A DNA stretch of 64,000 nt from Cylindrodendrum hubeiense (Eukaryota > Ascomycota > Sordariomycetes > Hypocreales > Nectriaceae). The stretch's first letter is position 1; each line of letters begins with the position of its first letter. Below the pieces are notes generated by a model. The model was not told the origin of the DNA. It saw nothing but the letters and a program-made list of their open reading frames with translations, and made no database searches. The position numbers and the translations under genes were made by a program. The stretch covers positions 1 to 64,000 of the forward strand of contig JAANBB010000143.1 of the NCBI GenBank assembly GCA_014621425.1. The letters are read 5' to 3'. Shown here piece by piece: positions 10,636-21,946 of the stretch.

Positions 10636-12189
10636 TCATATCGAAGTATTCAGAATAGCATCGACACCCTCCTCATCCCTTGGCACAATCCGGCAGGCAA
10701 ATCTCTTGGGATGACTCGTTAGTCCATTCGTCAATTCCACCACTGGCGTTACCTCCCTTCCCTCCGCATCCAACGCCTTCTCGATCTTCAATGTGCTCAA
10801 CATCGCCACAACGACAATCCACACGCTCGCCTCAGCTAGGTGCTTGCCGACGCATACCCTACGTCCAAATCCGAACTGTCCGTTGGGAAATGGTTCTCCT
10901 CGTCCACCCTCCTCTACTGGGATGTACCGGTCAGGGTCGAATGTATCAGGGTCTTGATACGTCCGCTTGTCGTGTGTCATTGCTCTGGCGTTGGCATAGA
11001 TGAATGACCCCGCCGGTATCAAGTAGCCCTCATATATGTCGTCTTGCAGGGACCGATGTGGGACTCCGATTGGCGACACGGGGCACCACCGTAGCGTCTC
11101 TTGTACGATGTAGTCGATGTATCGGAGTTGTGGCCGGTCTTCAAAGGTAGGTAGCCTGTCTCGACCCACAACTTCATCTACTGCCATTTGACCTTTCTCC
11201 TGCACCTCGGGATGCAGTATCATGTTGAGTACAAACACAATCAACGTACTCCAGGTCGTGTCCTGGCCTGCAGCATAGACTGCACCAGCTAACCCTTTGA
11301 TATCCTCGATCGAAAGCTCCGGCGTTTGGCCATTTCCAAGTTGTGTATTCCGTTGGCTTAACATAGTGTGGATCAGTGACTGCCTTTTTTCGCTCGACGA
11401 CATCACAGCCTCATACGGCATATCGTGTAGGTTCCGAATAGCCCACCTCCAATCACTCGCGAATTTCAATGATCGATCGTGGAACAATCGTGGAAGGGAC
11501 CTGAGAAAGGGGAAGAAATCCACCGGCGTTCCAGCCGGAGCACCCCCGTGACCGAGAGCGTAACTGGCATCGGCAGCTACTTGGATGAAGGGATCAGTGT
11601 CCGTGTTGATCTCGATGCCAAAGCCAATGCCAAGCACCACAGCTGTCGCGAACCTCCGCATGATCGTCTCCCACTCTTCCGGTTTCTGAAGGAGCCCCTT
11701 CAGCATCACAATCGTTTCTCGCTCCTGAACAGGGCGATGCTGGACGATACTAGTCTTCTGGAAAGCCCTCTGCAATACGCTGCGGTGTTTCCGAAAGTCC
11801 GGTCCCCATCGGAGGAATGTGAGCGTTTTCCGCCATCCCATCACCTCGAAGAGCACAAATCGAGGTCTATCGCAGTAGTTGGCTCCCCGCTTGTCGAGGA
11901 GGTCGATCGCCGCATGGACAGAGTTGAGCACGATGATGGGCTGCCCTAGCACGTTGAACGATATGATGTCTGATTGAAACTCTCGAGACCACTTCATATA
12001 TGCATATTCGGGATTATCTGTCGGGATGATACGTAGGTGGCCTAGAATGGGCTCCCCGGGCGGCCCAGGAGGGAGCGGAGAAGAGCGCGTCCGTCGACGA
12101 GATAAGGCGATCTTGAGGACAGTAACCAAAACTGCGAGGGCGACGAACGCTTGTCCCTGAGGAGTATTCAACACCTGAATGAGTGCCAT
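10636..12189 (-). CDS. Cytochrome P450 monooxygenase, single exon
   Basis: A 517-residue microsomal class II P450. The N-terminal anchor is about residues 12-30 and the proline hinge is LPPGPPGEPILG. The I-helix oxygen-binding motif is AGQDTT, the K-helix ExxR is ETLR, and the haem loop is FGFGRRVCVG with the axial Cys. The sequence resembles fungal P450s usually annotated as O-methylsterigmatocystin oxidoreductase-like (CYP64-type), but the substrate is unknown. It is divergent from the homogentisate dioxygenase homologue across a 723 bp shared promoter, which suggests co-regulation and perhaps a ring-hydroxylation step. The absence of introns contrasts with the twelve-exon P450 at 35-37 kb. 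Confidence 0.93.
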   Translation of the reverse strand: MALIQVLNTPQGQAFVALAVLVTVLKIALSRRRTRSSPLPPGPPGEPILGHLRIIPTDNPEYAYMKWSREFQSDIISFNVLGQPIIVLNSVHAAIDLLDKRGANYCDRPRFVLFEVMGWRKTLTFLRWGPDFRKHRSVLQRAFQKTSIVQHRPVQERETIVMLKGLLQKPEEWETIMRRFATAVVLGIGFGIEINTDTDPFIQVAADASYALGHGGAPAGTPVDFFPFLRSLPRLFHDRSLKFASDWRWAIRNLHDMPYEAVMSSSEKRQSLIHTMLSQRNTQLGNGQTPELSIEDIKGLAGAVYAAGQDTTWSTLIVFVLNMILHPEVQEKGQMAVDEVVGRDRLPTFEDRPQLRYIDYIVQETLRWCPVSPIGVPHRSLQDDIYEGYLIPAGSFIYANARAMTHDKRTYQDPDTFDPDRYIPVEEGGRGEPFPNGQFGFGRRVCVGKHLAEASVWIVVVAMLSTLKIEKALDAEGREVTPVVELTNGLTSHPKRFACRIVPRDEEGVDAILNTSI

Positions 12190-12603
12190 GTTGATCTAAA
12201 GAGCTATGCGAGAGATCATGTGAAAGGAGCTCGAATGTACGTCCGAGAGTCCGGGATGCGTCGAGGAGTCCTGAAGTATAAAGCAGCCACCATGCCTAAG
12301 ACATGTCTTGGAGGAGCCACGAGGGAGAAGCTGGGTTATCGCCAAATAGATGAATCCCGGTCATCCGTATCACGGCGTGATATTTGTTGGACGGACGTTG
12401 TTCATTCCCAACCAAATGCATCCCTCAAATTACACATCAGCATCTGGAAGTAGAGTTCGTCGAGCGACCACGCCAGCACACCACTTCGTCACTCAGCATT
12501 AAACTCTGTGGTTACATTAGCCCAATAATACTCCGCACTTCGTTCATCGAGCTTTGAAGTAGTGCATTAGTGGAATGTAAGATGCAGGTGAGTTTATGGT
12601 ACA

Positions 12604-12625
12604 TTGCCGGACGCTAATCCGGCAA
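12604..12625. promoter_or_regulatory. Perfect inverted repeat in the divergent P450 / HGD promoter
   Basis: TTGCCGGA at 12604-12611 and TCCGGCAA at 12618-12625, separated by six bases. It lies in the 12190-12912 interval between two divergent genes, about 290 bp upstream of the dioxygenase ATG. Such palindromes with CGG/CCG cores are typical Zn2Cys6 targets, and a Zn2Cys6 gene lies at 15.2 kb. The binding assignment is inference. Confidence 0.5.
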
Positions 12626-12912
12626 CGGCTGTCACCTTGTACTACCCAGGCAGCATCCAACTGGCGAATCGCTCGATTGCCCATCGCATCCCGTCAGGCG
12701 TCAACATCTTTGTTGCTGGCCATTTATATGGCCGCGAAGTGGAAGCATTGCAAGGGGGTAAATGAATATCAGTCATGGCCACTTCCTCCAACAGCCAATC
12801 TTCATTCCTTGATCCCAGGTAACACTTACCTTGCTTACAAGGTCATAACGGTCTATCATCTCCGCAAGTCGAGGTCAATTATTCAACCTCGATTTCATGA
12901 GCATGAGCCAAG

Positions 12913-14421
12913 ATGACGGGTGCAACGGCAAAGTCAGCATACACGACGGAGCCAACCTCCGTTGACCTGCATAGTTACCAGACGGGCTTCGGTAACAGAT
13001 TCGCATCCGAAGCTATACCCAATGTCTTACCGAAGGGTATGAATGCGCCTCAAAGAGTCAGGTACGACTTGTACTCCGAGCAACTCAATGGCTCGTCTTT
13101 TATCGCGCCACGGCAGCAAATTCAACACGTCTGGATGTACCGAATACGTCCGTCTGTCGCGCATGGCGCCGTGGCTGCTTCAGACGTGAATTCCAATGTG
13201 AGTTTCCTTGCTTCCATGCCGCTAGCTGCATGATTATTAAACGAGATATAGCTCGAAGCCTGCTTTTCAGCGACTAACAAGAATGTTGAGTTTGTTGCAG
13301 CGCAGAAAGTATGGGACCCATTCCCGCTTCTACCAGAGCACGACGAGTCAGTTCCTGGGAGCGGAACCGATTTTGTCCAGGGCATTAGGACTGTCGCGGG
13401 ACAAGGAGACCCAACCCTCCGAGAGGGGATCGCCATTCATATATACTCGGCGAACACCTCCATGGTGAAGCGAGCACTTTGTAACAATGACGGGGACTTT
13501 TTGATCCTGCCTCAACATGGACGGTTGAATATCCAAACCGAGCTCGGGTGGCTGATGGTCCGCCCAGGCGAACTTGTCGTCATCCAAGCTGGCTTGCGAT
13601 TCCGTGTGTTGCTTCCCGATGGACCCGTTCGAGGATACATTCAAGAGGTTTTTGGTACCCATTATGACCTTCCGGAACTTGGGCCGCTTGGATCCAATGG
13701 CATGGCCCTTCCTAGGGATTTTGAGTCACCAGTGGCTAGTTTTGATATTGACATCGACAAGTCAAGCTGGGAAGTCATATACAAGCTGGCCGGGAGCCTC
13801 CACTTGTGCCAACAACATCACACACCGTTCGATGTCGTCGCTTGGCATGGGAACTTGGTGCCTTACAAGTACGCGATCGAAAAGTTTGTCAACCTAGCGA
13901 ACGTAGAGAGGGACCAGGCAGACCCGACCATCTACTGTGTTTTGACAGCCAAGTCTAAAATACCAGGCGTTTCGCTCACCGACTTCCTTGTCTTTACGCC
14001 GAAATGGATCACGACGAAGGACACATTTCGGCCTCCTTACTACCATCGAAACATGAGTACAGAGATCATGGGCTTGATATACGGGAAGTATAGCGGCAGC
14101 AGCCACGCTCTAGAGCCGGGAGGCCTCAGTTGTGAGGCAAGTTACATGCCGCACGGCGAAACTTATGAGACTTGGAAGAATGCGACGAGTCGAGAGTTGA
14201 AACCGGAGCGCGTTTGTGAGGATACAATTGCGTTCATGTTCCACATTAGCGTGCCCATGTTTATCACGAAGTGGGCGCTCCGGGGAGAGGGCGCCAGGTC
14301 GTTGCACACTAGATCACCGACGCAGTGGGACAATGCCAAAGCGCCTTTTCTAGACCACCTTGACGAGGTGGATTTGGATTTGAAGGCAGCGGGACTGCCC
14401 TTGTTGGGGGGTAGGCCCTAG
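12913..14421 (+). CDS. Homogentisate 1,2-dioxygenase family protein
   Basis: Non-haem Fe(II) ring-cleaving dioxygenase family that opens homogentisate to maleylacetoacetate in Phe/Tyr catabolism. Exons are 12913-13197 and 13252-14421, giving 484 residues. Family blocks seen are YQTGFGNRFASEA, DPTLREGIAIHIY, GDFLILPQHG and FDVVAWHGNLVPYKY. The iron-ligand region is YYHRNMSTE (His and Glu six apart), with a third ligand in MPHGETYE. Many normally conserved positions differ, for example VIQAGLRFRVLLPDG. It may therefore be a second, specialised copy rather than the housekeeping enzyme; that is inference. It is divergent from a P450 and followed by a Zn2Cys6 regulator. Confidence 0.92.
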
Positions 14422-15201
14422 TGAGACACGACTAACAAGTGGCATCCGTTTTCGGTGACATGGGAGCTCTGTATACGGATTCGGCGGTGTAGCAATGGAC
14501 ACCACAGGCATGGGTAGTTTGGTAGGTGACAGATACGGAGACGGAGACAGAGACGGAGATGCAGACGGGGGAAATGATGAAATACGCCCTTCAATGAACT
14601 GCGAGGTTTTTGGTGATATTGCACAAGGTTTCTTTTTGTACCTGGTCATGTCAACACCAGCGTCGTTTGTTACGAGGCAGTACAACGTAGGTGATGCGGG
14701 ACATTTAGCTGAATCATGCACGAAACCAATTGTCCGAACAGCTAGCCAGGCTAACAGTGTAGCAAATCAGCAGCCCGATGATTGTCATTGCCATTACCGC
14801 GTTTATCGTCGAGGCTCCCTTGTCCGGTGAAATTATCCTTCTCCCGCTTTGACCGTTCGCATCCAAGCCCACCAAGCGCGAACCTAATCGATGCGTGGAA
14901 CTTCCCGCCATTGGGAGATTGCCGGGGTGGCGCCGATGGCTGCGTCGCGGTGCCGGATCTGGTGGCTGCGATATCACGCTCAAGATCGCGGGCGTGGGCG
15001 GGCGCTGGAGCTCTGGCACCCTACTCAGAGATAGATGGAGATACCTTCGCCCGAAAACCCAATCGGACTGCCAGAGAGTCAAATCCTCCCCCAACCCAAC
15101 TTCCTTTTGCCTGCCCCTTTTCATCCCCGCCGCCCCTCAGGCAAGGCAAATCCAGCATCGCCGGCTCTCGCGTACTAAGTTACCATACGGCAAATGAGAC
15201 G
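14422..15201. other. Upstream region of the Zn2Cys6 gene
   Basis: About 780 bp with a gacggagacagagacgg-like simple repeat near 14535-14570. The frame of the downstream regulator stays open upstream to about 14782, but without any ATG, so I treat this as 5' UTR and promoter. Confidence 0.5.
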
Positions 15202-17415
15202 ATGGAGCCCATGGCGGCCGTGTCGTTAAGCCGGCCCAACGGCCAAGTCCACGACGGAGATCCGGGTCCCGGGTCCGGCCTCGTGAAGCGTCGCGGCACC
15301 GTAGCCTGCCGGCGCTGCCGCCGGCTGCGATCCAAGTGCCTCCACCAACAGAATGCGCCGCCGTGCGAGGGCTGTCGCCTGGCCGGGCCTCAAGCCTCGG
15401 CCGAGTGTGCGTTCCCGCGTCGCGGCGAGAAGGACGTCGATCGCCAGTTCCGTCGCCGCCCCGTCCCCGCTGTCGATCCGGTGCAGACCGGCTCCGAGTA
15501 CAGTGCCGGAGGACAGTCGGAGGGCATCCCCGGCGGAGGTGTCGGTACTTGGTCGAGCCCGCCGGGCAGCTCTGGTCAGCGATCGCCAGAAGCAGTGACC
15601 ATCAACTCAACTCGGGGGCTCGGGTATCCTTCTTCGATTAACCAGGAGAGCATTCTACCGCCTTCAGACGAGGTTGTCGAAGGCTGCCGCATCTTTGTCA
15701 CGTCCTATTTCCAACTCGGCTTTATCCCCAAGGCCGTCTTCCTCGAAAACCTCCGCGTCAACCCGTCATCTGTCAGCAAGTTCCTCCTCGCCTGCATCCT
15801 TTCGATCTCAGCACGCTTCACTCCGTCGTTAGTGGCGAGATATGGCAGTGCCAGGAAGGCCACCGACTACTTTCTTGAAGTCTCGCGGTCAATGGTCCCT
15901 GCAGAGATGTATAATCCGTCGCTAGAACGCATCCAGGCCTTTTTCCTCTTGGCAATCTCGCAATGGGGCAATGGTGACAGAGATCGTTCCAGCATGGACA
16001 TGGGAGTCGCTGTACGGATGGCGGCGTTGCTCAAGCTACACTGCGAAGAGTCGTACGTCCTAGAAAACAACTGTCCTGCGGATCAGGTCGTTCGCTCTGA
16101 AAGCGCACGACGGGTCTTCTGGATGATTCAAAGTCAGGAGAATCTTCACTCGGGCTACAAAACACCAGCGCCGTTTCCCCTGGAGGATATCACGACGTTA
16201 TTACCATGCGATGAGGGCGACTTCGCCTTTGGCGCCATCCCAACTGAACGGGCTGCTGAAGCAGGAACTCCGCCAGCCTTAGCTAACCCGCAGTTGGTCT
16301 TCACTCCAAGACGGTGTCTCTTCGCGACGCTTATCCAAGCCCATGGTCTCTGGGGCAGAGTGGCCAGGAAAGCCTGCAGGAATGATTATGCCATCAACAA
16401 GGCACCGCCATGGGATCCTACAAGCGAGTACCAGAGGACCGTCACCGAACTGGGGCAGTGGGAGGAGACACTTCCACCGAAACATGCCTTCTCGGTATGG
16501 AACCTGAGAGGATGGAAGTCGGAATCGCTCCATCTCGCATATCTCTCTGTGACCATGGTCCTTCGTCTCAGCAATATTGTCACCCGCCGAGTTTATCTCC
16601 ATGACATGCTATCAATGGTTACGAATGAACCACTCGACCAACCACTTGAACCCACGACGCCAACCATGGCGAATGCAAATGAACAGAGCTCAACTTCACA
16701 TCCAACACCAACCTCGACACCCCGCGAAAGTTATGGGTCAAATTACGGGTCTGCCCCCAGAGGATTTTGGGCACAGGCCTCCAATGAGCTCTTCCACAAT
16801 GTATGGGATCTTCATGAACAAATCGATGCGTACTTTAGTATGAAGTCTTCAGAGGAGGGCTTTCCCCAGATTCTGGTCTTCTGTGTGTACATGTGTGGGT
16901 CTTTATCCTCCTTCCTCTGGCGTTATCCTGCGCTCTGCCCGTTACTAGGGGAGAGGGCGGAGAGTATGGCACAGCGCTCACTCGAGGTTCTGAGCGAATT
17001 ACACGCTGCTTGGCCTACAAGTTCCAAGTGGCAGAAGGGATTACAGCAGATTGCGACTCCCCTTACGGGACTGAGTCCGGCAGATGATCGAGTTGCAACC
17101 ACCCCAGTGCAGTCCATGGACAATAGGACTGGAGTGCTCGAGTCCGCAAATGTTCAACTTGCGGAACAAGTCAACATGTCAACTGATTTCCAGACATCTC
17201 GAGGCATGGAACAACGCCCAACGGTCCCTGAAGGCATGTTAGGAGAGTTGATTAACGTGCTACCTCATGGGAATAGTCATCTCGCACGGTTTGGAAGCAT
17301 GCAGATGAACCCTTTGCCAAACGAATTATTCGACGCCGAGCTCGCGGCGTTTTTGCAGGGAGATTTCCACTACGATCTTCTTGACGGATGGGGCCAACCA
17401 GGCGTCCCAGGTTGA
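15202..17415 (+). CDS. Zn2Cys6 fungal-specific transcription factor
   Basis: A 737-residue nuclear regulator in one exon. The binuclear zinc cluster is at about residues 35-68: ACRRCRRLRSKC, then PPCEGC and a sixth Cys in SAECAFP. A basic stretch and a low-complexity linker follow. The central fungal transcription-factor homology region spans about residues 150-500, including GCRIFVTSYFQLGFIPKAVF and ARRVFWMIQSQENL. I chose the ATG at 15202 because it is the first in-frame ATG. Its position beside the P450/dioxygenase pair suggests it may control them; no direct evidence. Confidence 0.9.
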   Translation: MEPMAAVSLSRPNGQVHDGDPGPGSGLVKRRGTVACRRCRRLRSKCLHQQNAPPCEGCRLAGPQASAECAFPRRGEKDVDRQFRRRPVPAVDPVQTGSEYSAGGQSEGIPGGGVGTWSSPPGSSGQRSPEAVTINSTRGLGYPSSINQESILPPSDEVVEGCRIFVTSYFQLGFIPKAVFLENLRVNPSSVSKFLLACILSISARFTPSLVARYGSARKATDYFLEVSRSMVPAEMYNPSLERIQAFFLLAISQWGNGDRDRSSMDMGVAVRMAALLKLHCEESYVLENNCPADQVVRSESARRVFWMIQSQENLHSGYKTPAPFPLEDITTLLPCDEGDFAFGAIPTERAAEAGTPPALANPQLVFTPRRCLFATLIQAHGLWGRVARKACRNDYAINKAPPWDPTSEYQRTVTELGQWEETLPPKHAFSVWNLRGWKSESLHLAYLSVTMVLRLSNIVTRRVYLHDMLSMVTNEPLDQPLEPTTPTMANANEQSSTSHPTPTSTPRESYGSNYGSAPRGFWAQASNELFHNVWDLHEQIDAYFSMKSSEEGFPQILVFCVYMCGSLSSFLWRYPALCPLLGERAESMAQRSLEVLSELHAAWPTSSKWQKGLQQIATPLTGLSPADDRVATTPVQSMDNRTGVLESANVQLAEQVNMSTDFQTSRGMEQRPTVPEGMLGELINVLPHGNSHLARFGSMQMNPLPNELFDAELAAFLQGDFHYDLLDGWGQPGVPG

Positions 17416-17445
17416 TAGACCATATCTGGCACTGGATCGGGTATA

Positions 17446-18550
17446 TTATGATGTCCCGAAAACGCCCTGGAGATGCTTGACGGCGTCCTCGATCATCTTG
17501 CGTCCTCTATCTATCCGTCCATGGAGAGAGAGAATAGAATGCGTGCCACCCTTTACGAACACGGTCTCGGCGTCAACACCCAGCCTTCTTAGCTGCTCCC
17601 CAAAAGCCAGCGCTTCGGGGGCAAGGAGATCCAGCTCCGATATAGCCATCCACGTCTTTGGAAGCTTCTGTAACAAAGACTCGGGCGCGTGGTTAGGGCT
17701 CGCATCCCACTTCTGGCGATCCTCGTCCCGGGTGAAGTAAAGCTTCCGATACCACTCTAGTCGTTTGTCTGTGAGCCAAGGAGCTGTCTCGGCGCTGGGC
17801 TTCCACACGTCCTCGGCGGTGGCGGTGTTGTCTATCACGGGGATAAAGAGCAGGACCGAGGCGGGAGGGTGGGCGATGGTGTTGGGAAGGGATGGCTTGG
17901 CGGATGGGAGAGGAACGTCGGGGCCCAATGCCGCGAGGGCGGCGATGACGGCCAAGTTGCCTCCGGAGGATGTGCCGCCGATAGAAATGCGGGTGGTGTC
18001 AATCTTTCCAAGCTCAGCCGGACTAGAGAAGACCCATCGAACTGCATCTATCGCGTCTTCAACTGCAATTGGGAATGGATTCTCGGGGGCAAGGCCATAA
18101 TCCACGCTGATAACCATACAGCGTGCGCCTAGTTCGATCAGTATGCTTCTTTCGTATCATTAGACGGTTCCATAGATAGATACCTTCACAGGCCCATGAA
18201 CAGAGGTCCCTGCCATTGTTCAACCCTCCAACAGCCCAGCCGCCACCGTGAAACCAGACCAGAGCCGGCCAGCCGCGCTCATCGCTCTCGCCAGTTGGGG
18301 TGTATACTCTCACGCGGAAGCGGCCGACATCATAGTCCTCAATGCTGCCTACGGGGACCGGCTGGGTTCCGCCCGGGGGGAGGCCCCCCTTGGGCGACCG
18401 TACCGAGCCATCCCAGTCTTTGATCTCATCTGGCACGATATACTGCAAGTACTTGTCGTGGTATTCGACATATTGGGGGTCAAGTTTATCGCGGATGGCG
18501 GGGTGGAGGGGTTGCCAGATCTTGCGATCGTCGTTTGGTGTTTCGGCCAT
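17446..18550 (-). CDS. Alpha/beta hydrolase, hormone-sensitive-lipase type esterase
   Basis: A 349-residue hydrolase. Exons on the minus strand are 18550-18184 and 18128-17446, joined as E-GARCMVISVDY. HSL-family features are the oxyanion motif HGGGW, the nucleophile elbow GTSSGG, a catalytic Asp in the ISELDLLAPE region and the His in KGGTHSI. No signal peptide, so likely intracellular. The stop is only 30 bp from the stop of the convergent Zn2Cys6 gene, so the 3' UTRs overlap. It may belong to the same catabolic group; the substrate is unknown. Confidence 0.9.
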
Positions 18551-21500
18551 GACGTCTATAATTGGCAATTGGTACAGGTGACGCTAGAGACTAAATAAAC
18601 GTTGTAATCTCTTTAATGGTGGCTGGCATGCGATGGGATCGGCTCACTCCAGGTAAAGAGCTTGAGAGGGTTGAACATGGATGAGATGTCACCCCTCAAC
18701 CCCGCTGCAAGACGCCAGCGTGCTGGGACCTGGTGGGACCTGCAGGGATAATGAACCCAACACTAACAAATCTGCCCAAGATAAGAGTCGTCAACTACAA
18801 CAGAATGCTTTAGAGATTGCACCACAGACAGCTTTGAAATGCCCGAGCCCTTTTTGAATGATTTATTCATTTTCCCGGGCATCATTATTACAATATTTCA
18901 TTCGCTATCCCTATTGAAATCATGATTCTATTTGGCTAATAGCCATCTACCGACCTACCTGCACCGCGAACTAGGATACTAAACGAAGATCTGTAGGTGC
19001 AAATGCTGAATACGACCAAAACATATGGTAATTATTTTATTTACACTCAAGAGTCTCGAATGACTATTTATTTCTCTTTCTATCATGTCACGTCTACTGG
19101 CTCCATTCCTCAATGGCCCCCGACGCCAGTTCCGAGCGTAGTTGTAGTCGAACCTCGAGGCGATCAAGGGCGGGATGGCACGCCTGAATAACCACCTTGA
19201 TTCGACCTTGGCGAACTTCCGGTTATTATCTTGGTACCCGTGAGCGCAGTGTAAAAGAATGCAAGTGGAAATGGGGAGAGGGAACCTGAAGTTAAGAATT
19301 TGTGAGACATGAAATACGTTACTTAGGAAGCTGAGCGGAACGACATCAGCCACTGAGGCAAGTATGAGTCCAGGGGTATCAGATAGGAGAGGTGGAACGC
19401 CTATTGATGCCACTGGATTCAAACTGGAAAGCCTCTTGGCCATCGTCTTGGTGTCTATCAGCGTGATTCAAACACCCAGTTGGATACCGCAGAAGCTACC
19501 TGATGTGGGGAGTGTCTTAGACATGCGATTCTTCCACAGCTTCCACAGGAGCAAACCAATCGGTGGCACATTAAGCACCACACCAATAATGGCGATGATG
19601 ACCTCCTGAGACAACGCCATTATGCAGATGATATTCGGGTGGGATTGTTGCGGAGGATTCAAGAGTGTGGTTCACAGAAACGGCACCAGGGCAGCCAGTC
19701 ATTTATAGGTAACTTCCAAAGGAAGAACCAAGGGTCGGCCACATCAAAATTGGAACAGTACTAATCCCATACCCACCTACCCGATAATGTACTGTTGGGG
19801 TATTGATGTCTTCCAAGAACGACGGGTATATGTACAACTCAGGCAATGTAGAAGTGAGGCTGGCAAACCGGCGCAGGAGAGCGGTCAAAGCGGTGTCTGA
19901 TGATAATGTGGAGCCCAGCTGATAGAAGATGACACCGGAGGGACCAATGGAGAGGAGATCTTGCCGTGTCCGGTGGGCCGAGATACATAATGTATGCATG
20001 ATGCGCGTCCTCTCGAACTGATGGGGTCGAGGAGGCGGCGGCTTAGAGCTGTCAGTGCAACGCCAGCCCAATCAGTGCTTGGGGGGTTGAACGCGGCACG
20101 TAAGACGGAACGCCTCTTCTAGGCCTCGAATAAAGCTACACGGGATAGATTGGTGCTCATCTGACGCCCCGAATATGAAAGGATTCTGTTCGGAGCGTTT
20201 CCTCTCCTTTTTTCAAGAATTTGACGTGATCCACATCCTTTGATAACAAGCCACGAAGACTCGTAGTCGAAACAATGGCTAAAAGAAATAAAGCTCTTGA
20301 GATATATGTCTTCGACAAGAGATTTTTGGAAGATGTCATAGAATGTGGAGTGGAAGCATTGCAGCTGAAACGCTCACCGATCAGTCTGGTCCCCTCACAC
20401 ACACCTGCACAGACGGTCAGCTCTGCCCTGCGCCGTGTGTTGTTAGTCCCCGAGAGTACCGGCAGATCAAGTACGGAAGACACTTCGTATTCCATCCAGG
20501 GCTGCATCCCTTACGTCAGTACTGCAGTGTGACTCACTGCACGTTTCCCCTGCGGCAGACCATCTGTCTGTCAACTGACTGGCCGATGAAGAGACGGGAC
20601 CTTGCTTGATGCCCAGCTTTGCTGAGTGCATGGAAGGTCTGTCTCACCCTACCCGTGAATCATATCTCAGCCTTTGATAGGGGAAAATACTAGCAAGCTG
20701 CATGGTATGTGTGGGGGAACTCTTGCTAGGACTCACGGTCTGGCGATCCGCAGCACAGCATCACGGCATGGCGGATATTCAGACGGCGTGATGTCCTTTT
20801 CAACGATACGACCACTTTTGGGACTCGTAATACTAGTAACTGTTCAGTTATTTCCCAAGTTGGACTGTTTATATGTAACAGAGATTGTGCGCGGGTGTCA
20901 GGTACAGTTATATGTCTACAGTACAACTGATATTTGGACATTGGTTCGGATAAATGGGTTGTTTTCCCAGCCCCAACTTGGGGTTGAAGACCTTCAGGAC
21001 GTGCCTTGTAGTGTTAAAATCCCATTCGTCCTCCGGGGAGTGTTTCAGGTTAAGTCTGACCTTGTTTGTATTAATCCCTGTTCAGCTCTTTCTAGTGGTA
21101 GATTCCACAGTCTTGGCTCCCTGAATCCCTGGTGGCGGAGCTCCAACCACAAGCGCCGGTGTGTAAGTGCTCACCCCTGTCGCACCTGCACCCTACGTCA
21201 TACCTGCCCAAACCTGCCGACTCTGCGACAACGACAGCAGGAATGACAACGACATCGGCGATGGGGTCACCGCTTCCTTCTCTCGACTGACTTCAATCCA
21301 ACTACAAACTTCAACTTTCCCACTATCTTCTTAGAGGGAGCTGCCCCCCGGAGCTTCCTGTCGTTCTCTTCGTCCCCTCTTTATTCCTCTTTCAGCACGT
21401 GGCTTTGTTTGTTTCACTTCCTCGGCTTTAGATCGACGACAACCATCAATACCAACTATCCTGGATCGTTGCTAATCTTCACCTCTTTTGTCTCCCACCT

Positions 21501-21946
21501 TTCGCCTCTCTTCTGGGCTACTTACGTCCCCGGCGCCCGTTCTCTCCTTCTGGAACGCCATCCACCACATCGCTTCCCACGCAGACTAGTTGACAGGGAT
21601 AACCAAGAAATCGATACCGACGCCGATAATCATCCATCCACCGTCATCGCGGCCCTGGTTCCACTTCCATCGACGTCACTCTCTGCGCGGTTCCTGAAGC
21701 CTGGCACCACCCTCTTGGGCATACCGTTGCATCCTATATTTATCTATCCTATTGCCCGCATTCTGTTCACTTTAGTTTGCTATACGCCATGCAAGCCACC
21801 AGTTAATACGTGCTTGAATACTTCGCTCTTTGGATCTGGGATACCCCTTGGACCTCCCTGTTTGGATCCTGGACTTACATCGCTGTCACTCTCGAGTTTT
21901 TACATCATCATCATTCATCACTAGCACTGGCTGCTGGGGACGTGCG
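18551..21946. other. Gene-poor 3.4 kb interval
   Basis: Between the esterase start and the thaumatin-like gene. Apart from a possible 50-residue membrane peptide at 19468-19620, no frame has family features or convincing splice structure. The last 600 bp are pyrimidine-rich and probably the long 5' leader of the thaumatin-like gene. Confidence 0.45.
19468..19620 (-). CDS. Possible small single-span membrane peptide
   Basis: A 50-residue frame starting MALSQEV, with one hydrophobic segment (about residues 6-27, IIAIIGVVLNVPPIGLLLW) followed by a basic KLWKNR stretch. Short peptides of this shape are common in filamentous ascomycete annotations, but nothing else supports expression. It may equally be exon 1 of a longer gene or chance. 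Confidence 0.3.
   Translation of the reverse strand: MALSQEVIIAIIGVVLNVPPIGLLLWKLWKNRMSKTLPTSGSFCGIQLGV

Noticed and set aside
14782..15201. In-frame N-terminal extension of the Zn2Cys6 protein
   Set aside because: There is no ATG in this stretch; translation is better started at 15202, just before the zinc cluster.
18979..19443. 154-codon minus-strand frame after the esterase
   Set aside because: No domain features, no supporting splice structure, and composition is unlike neighbouring coding exons.
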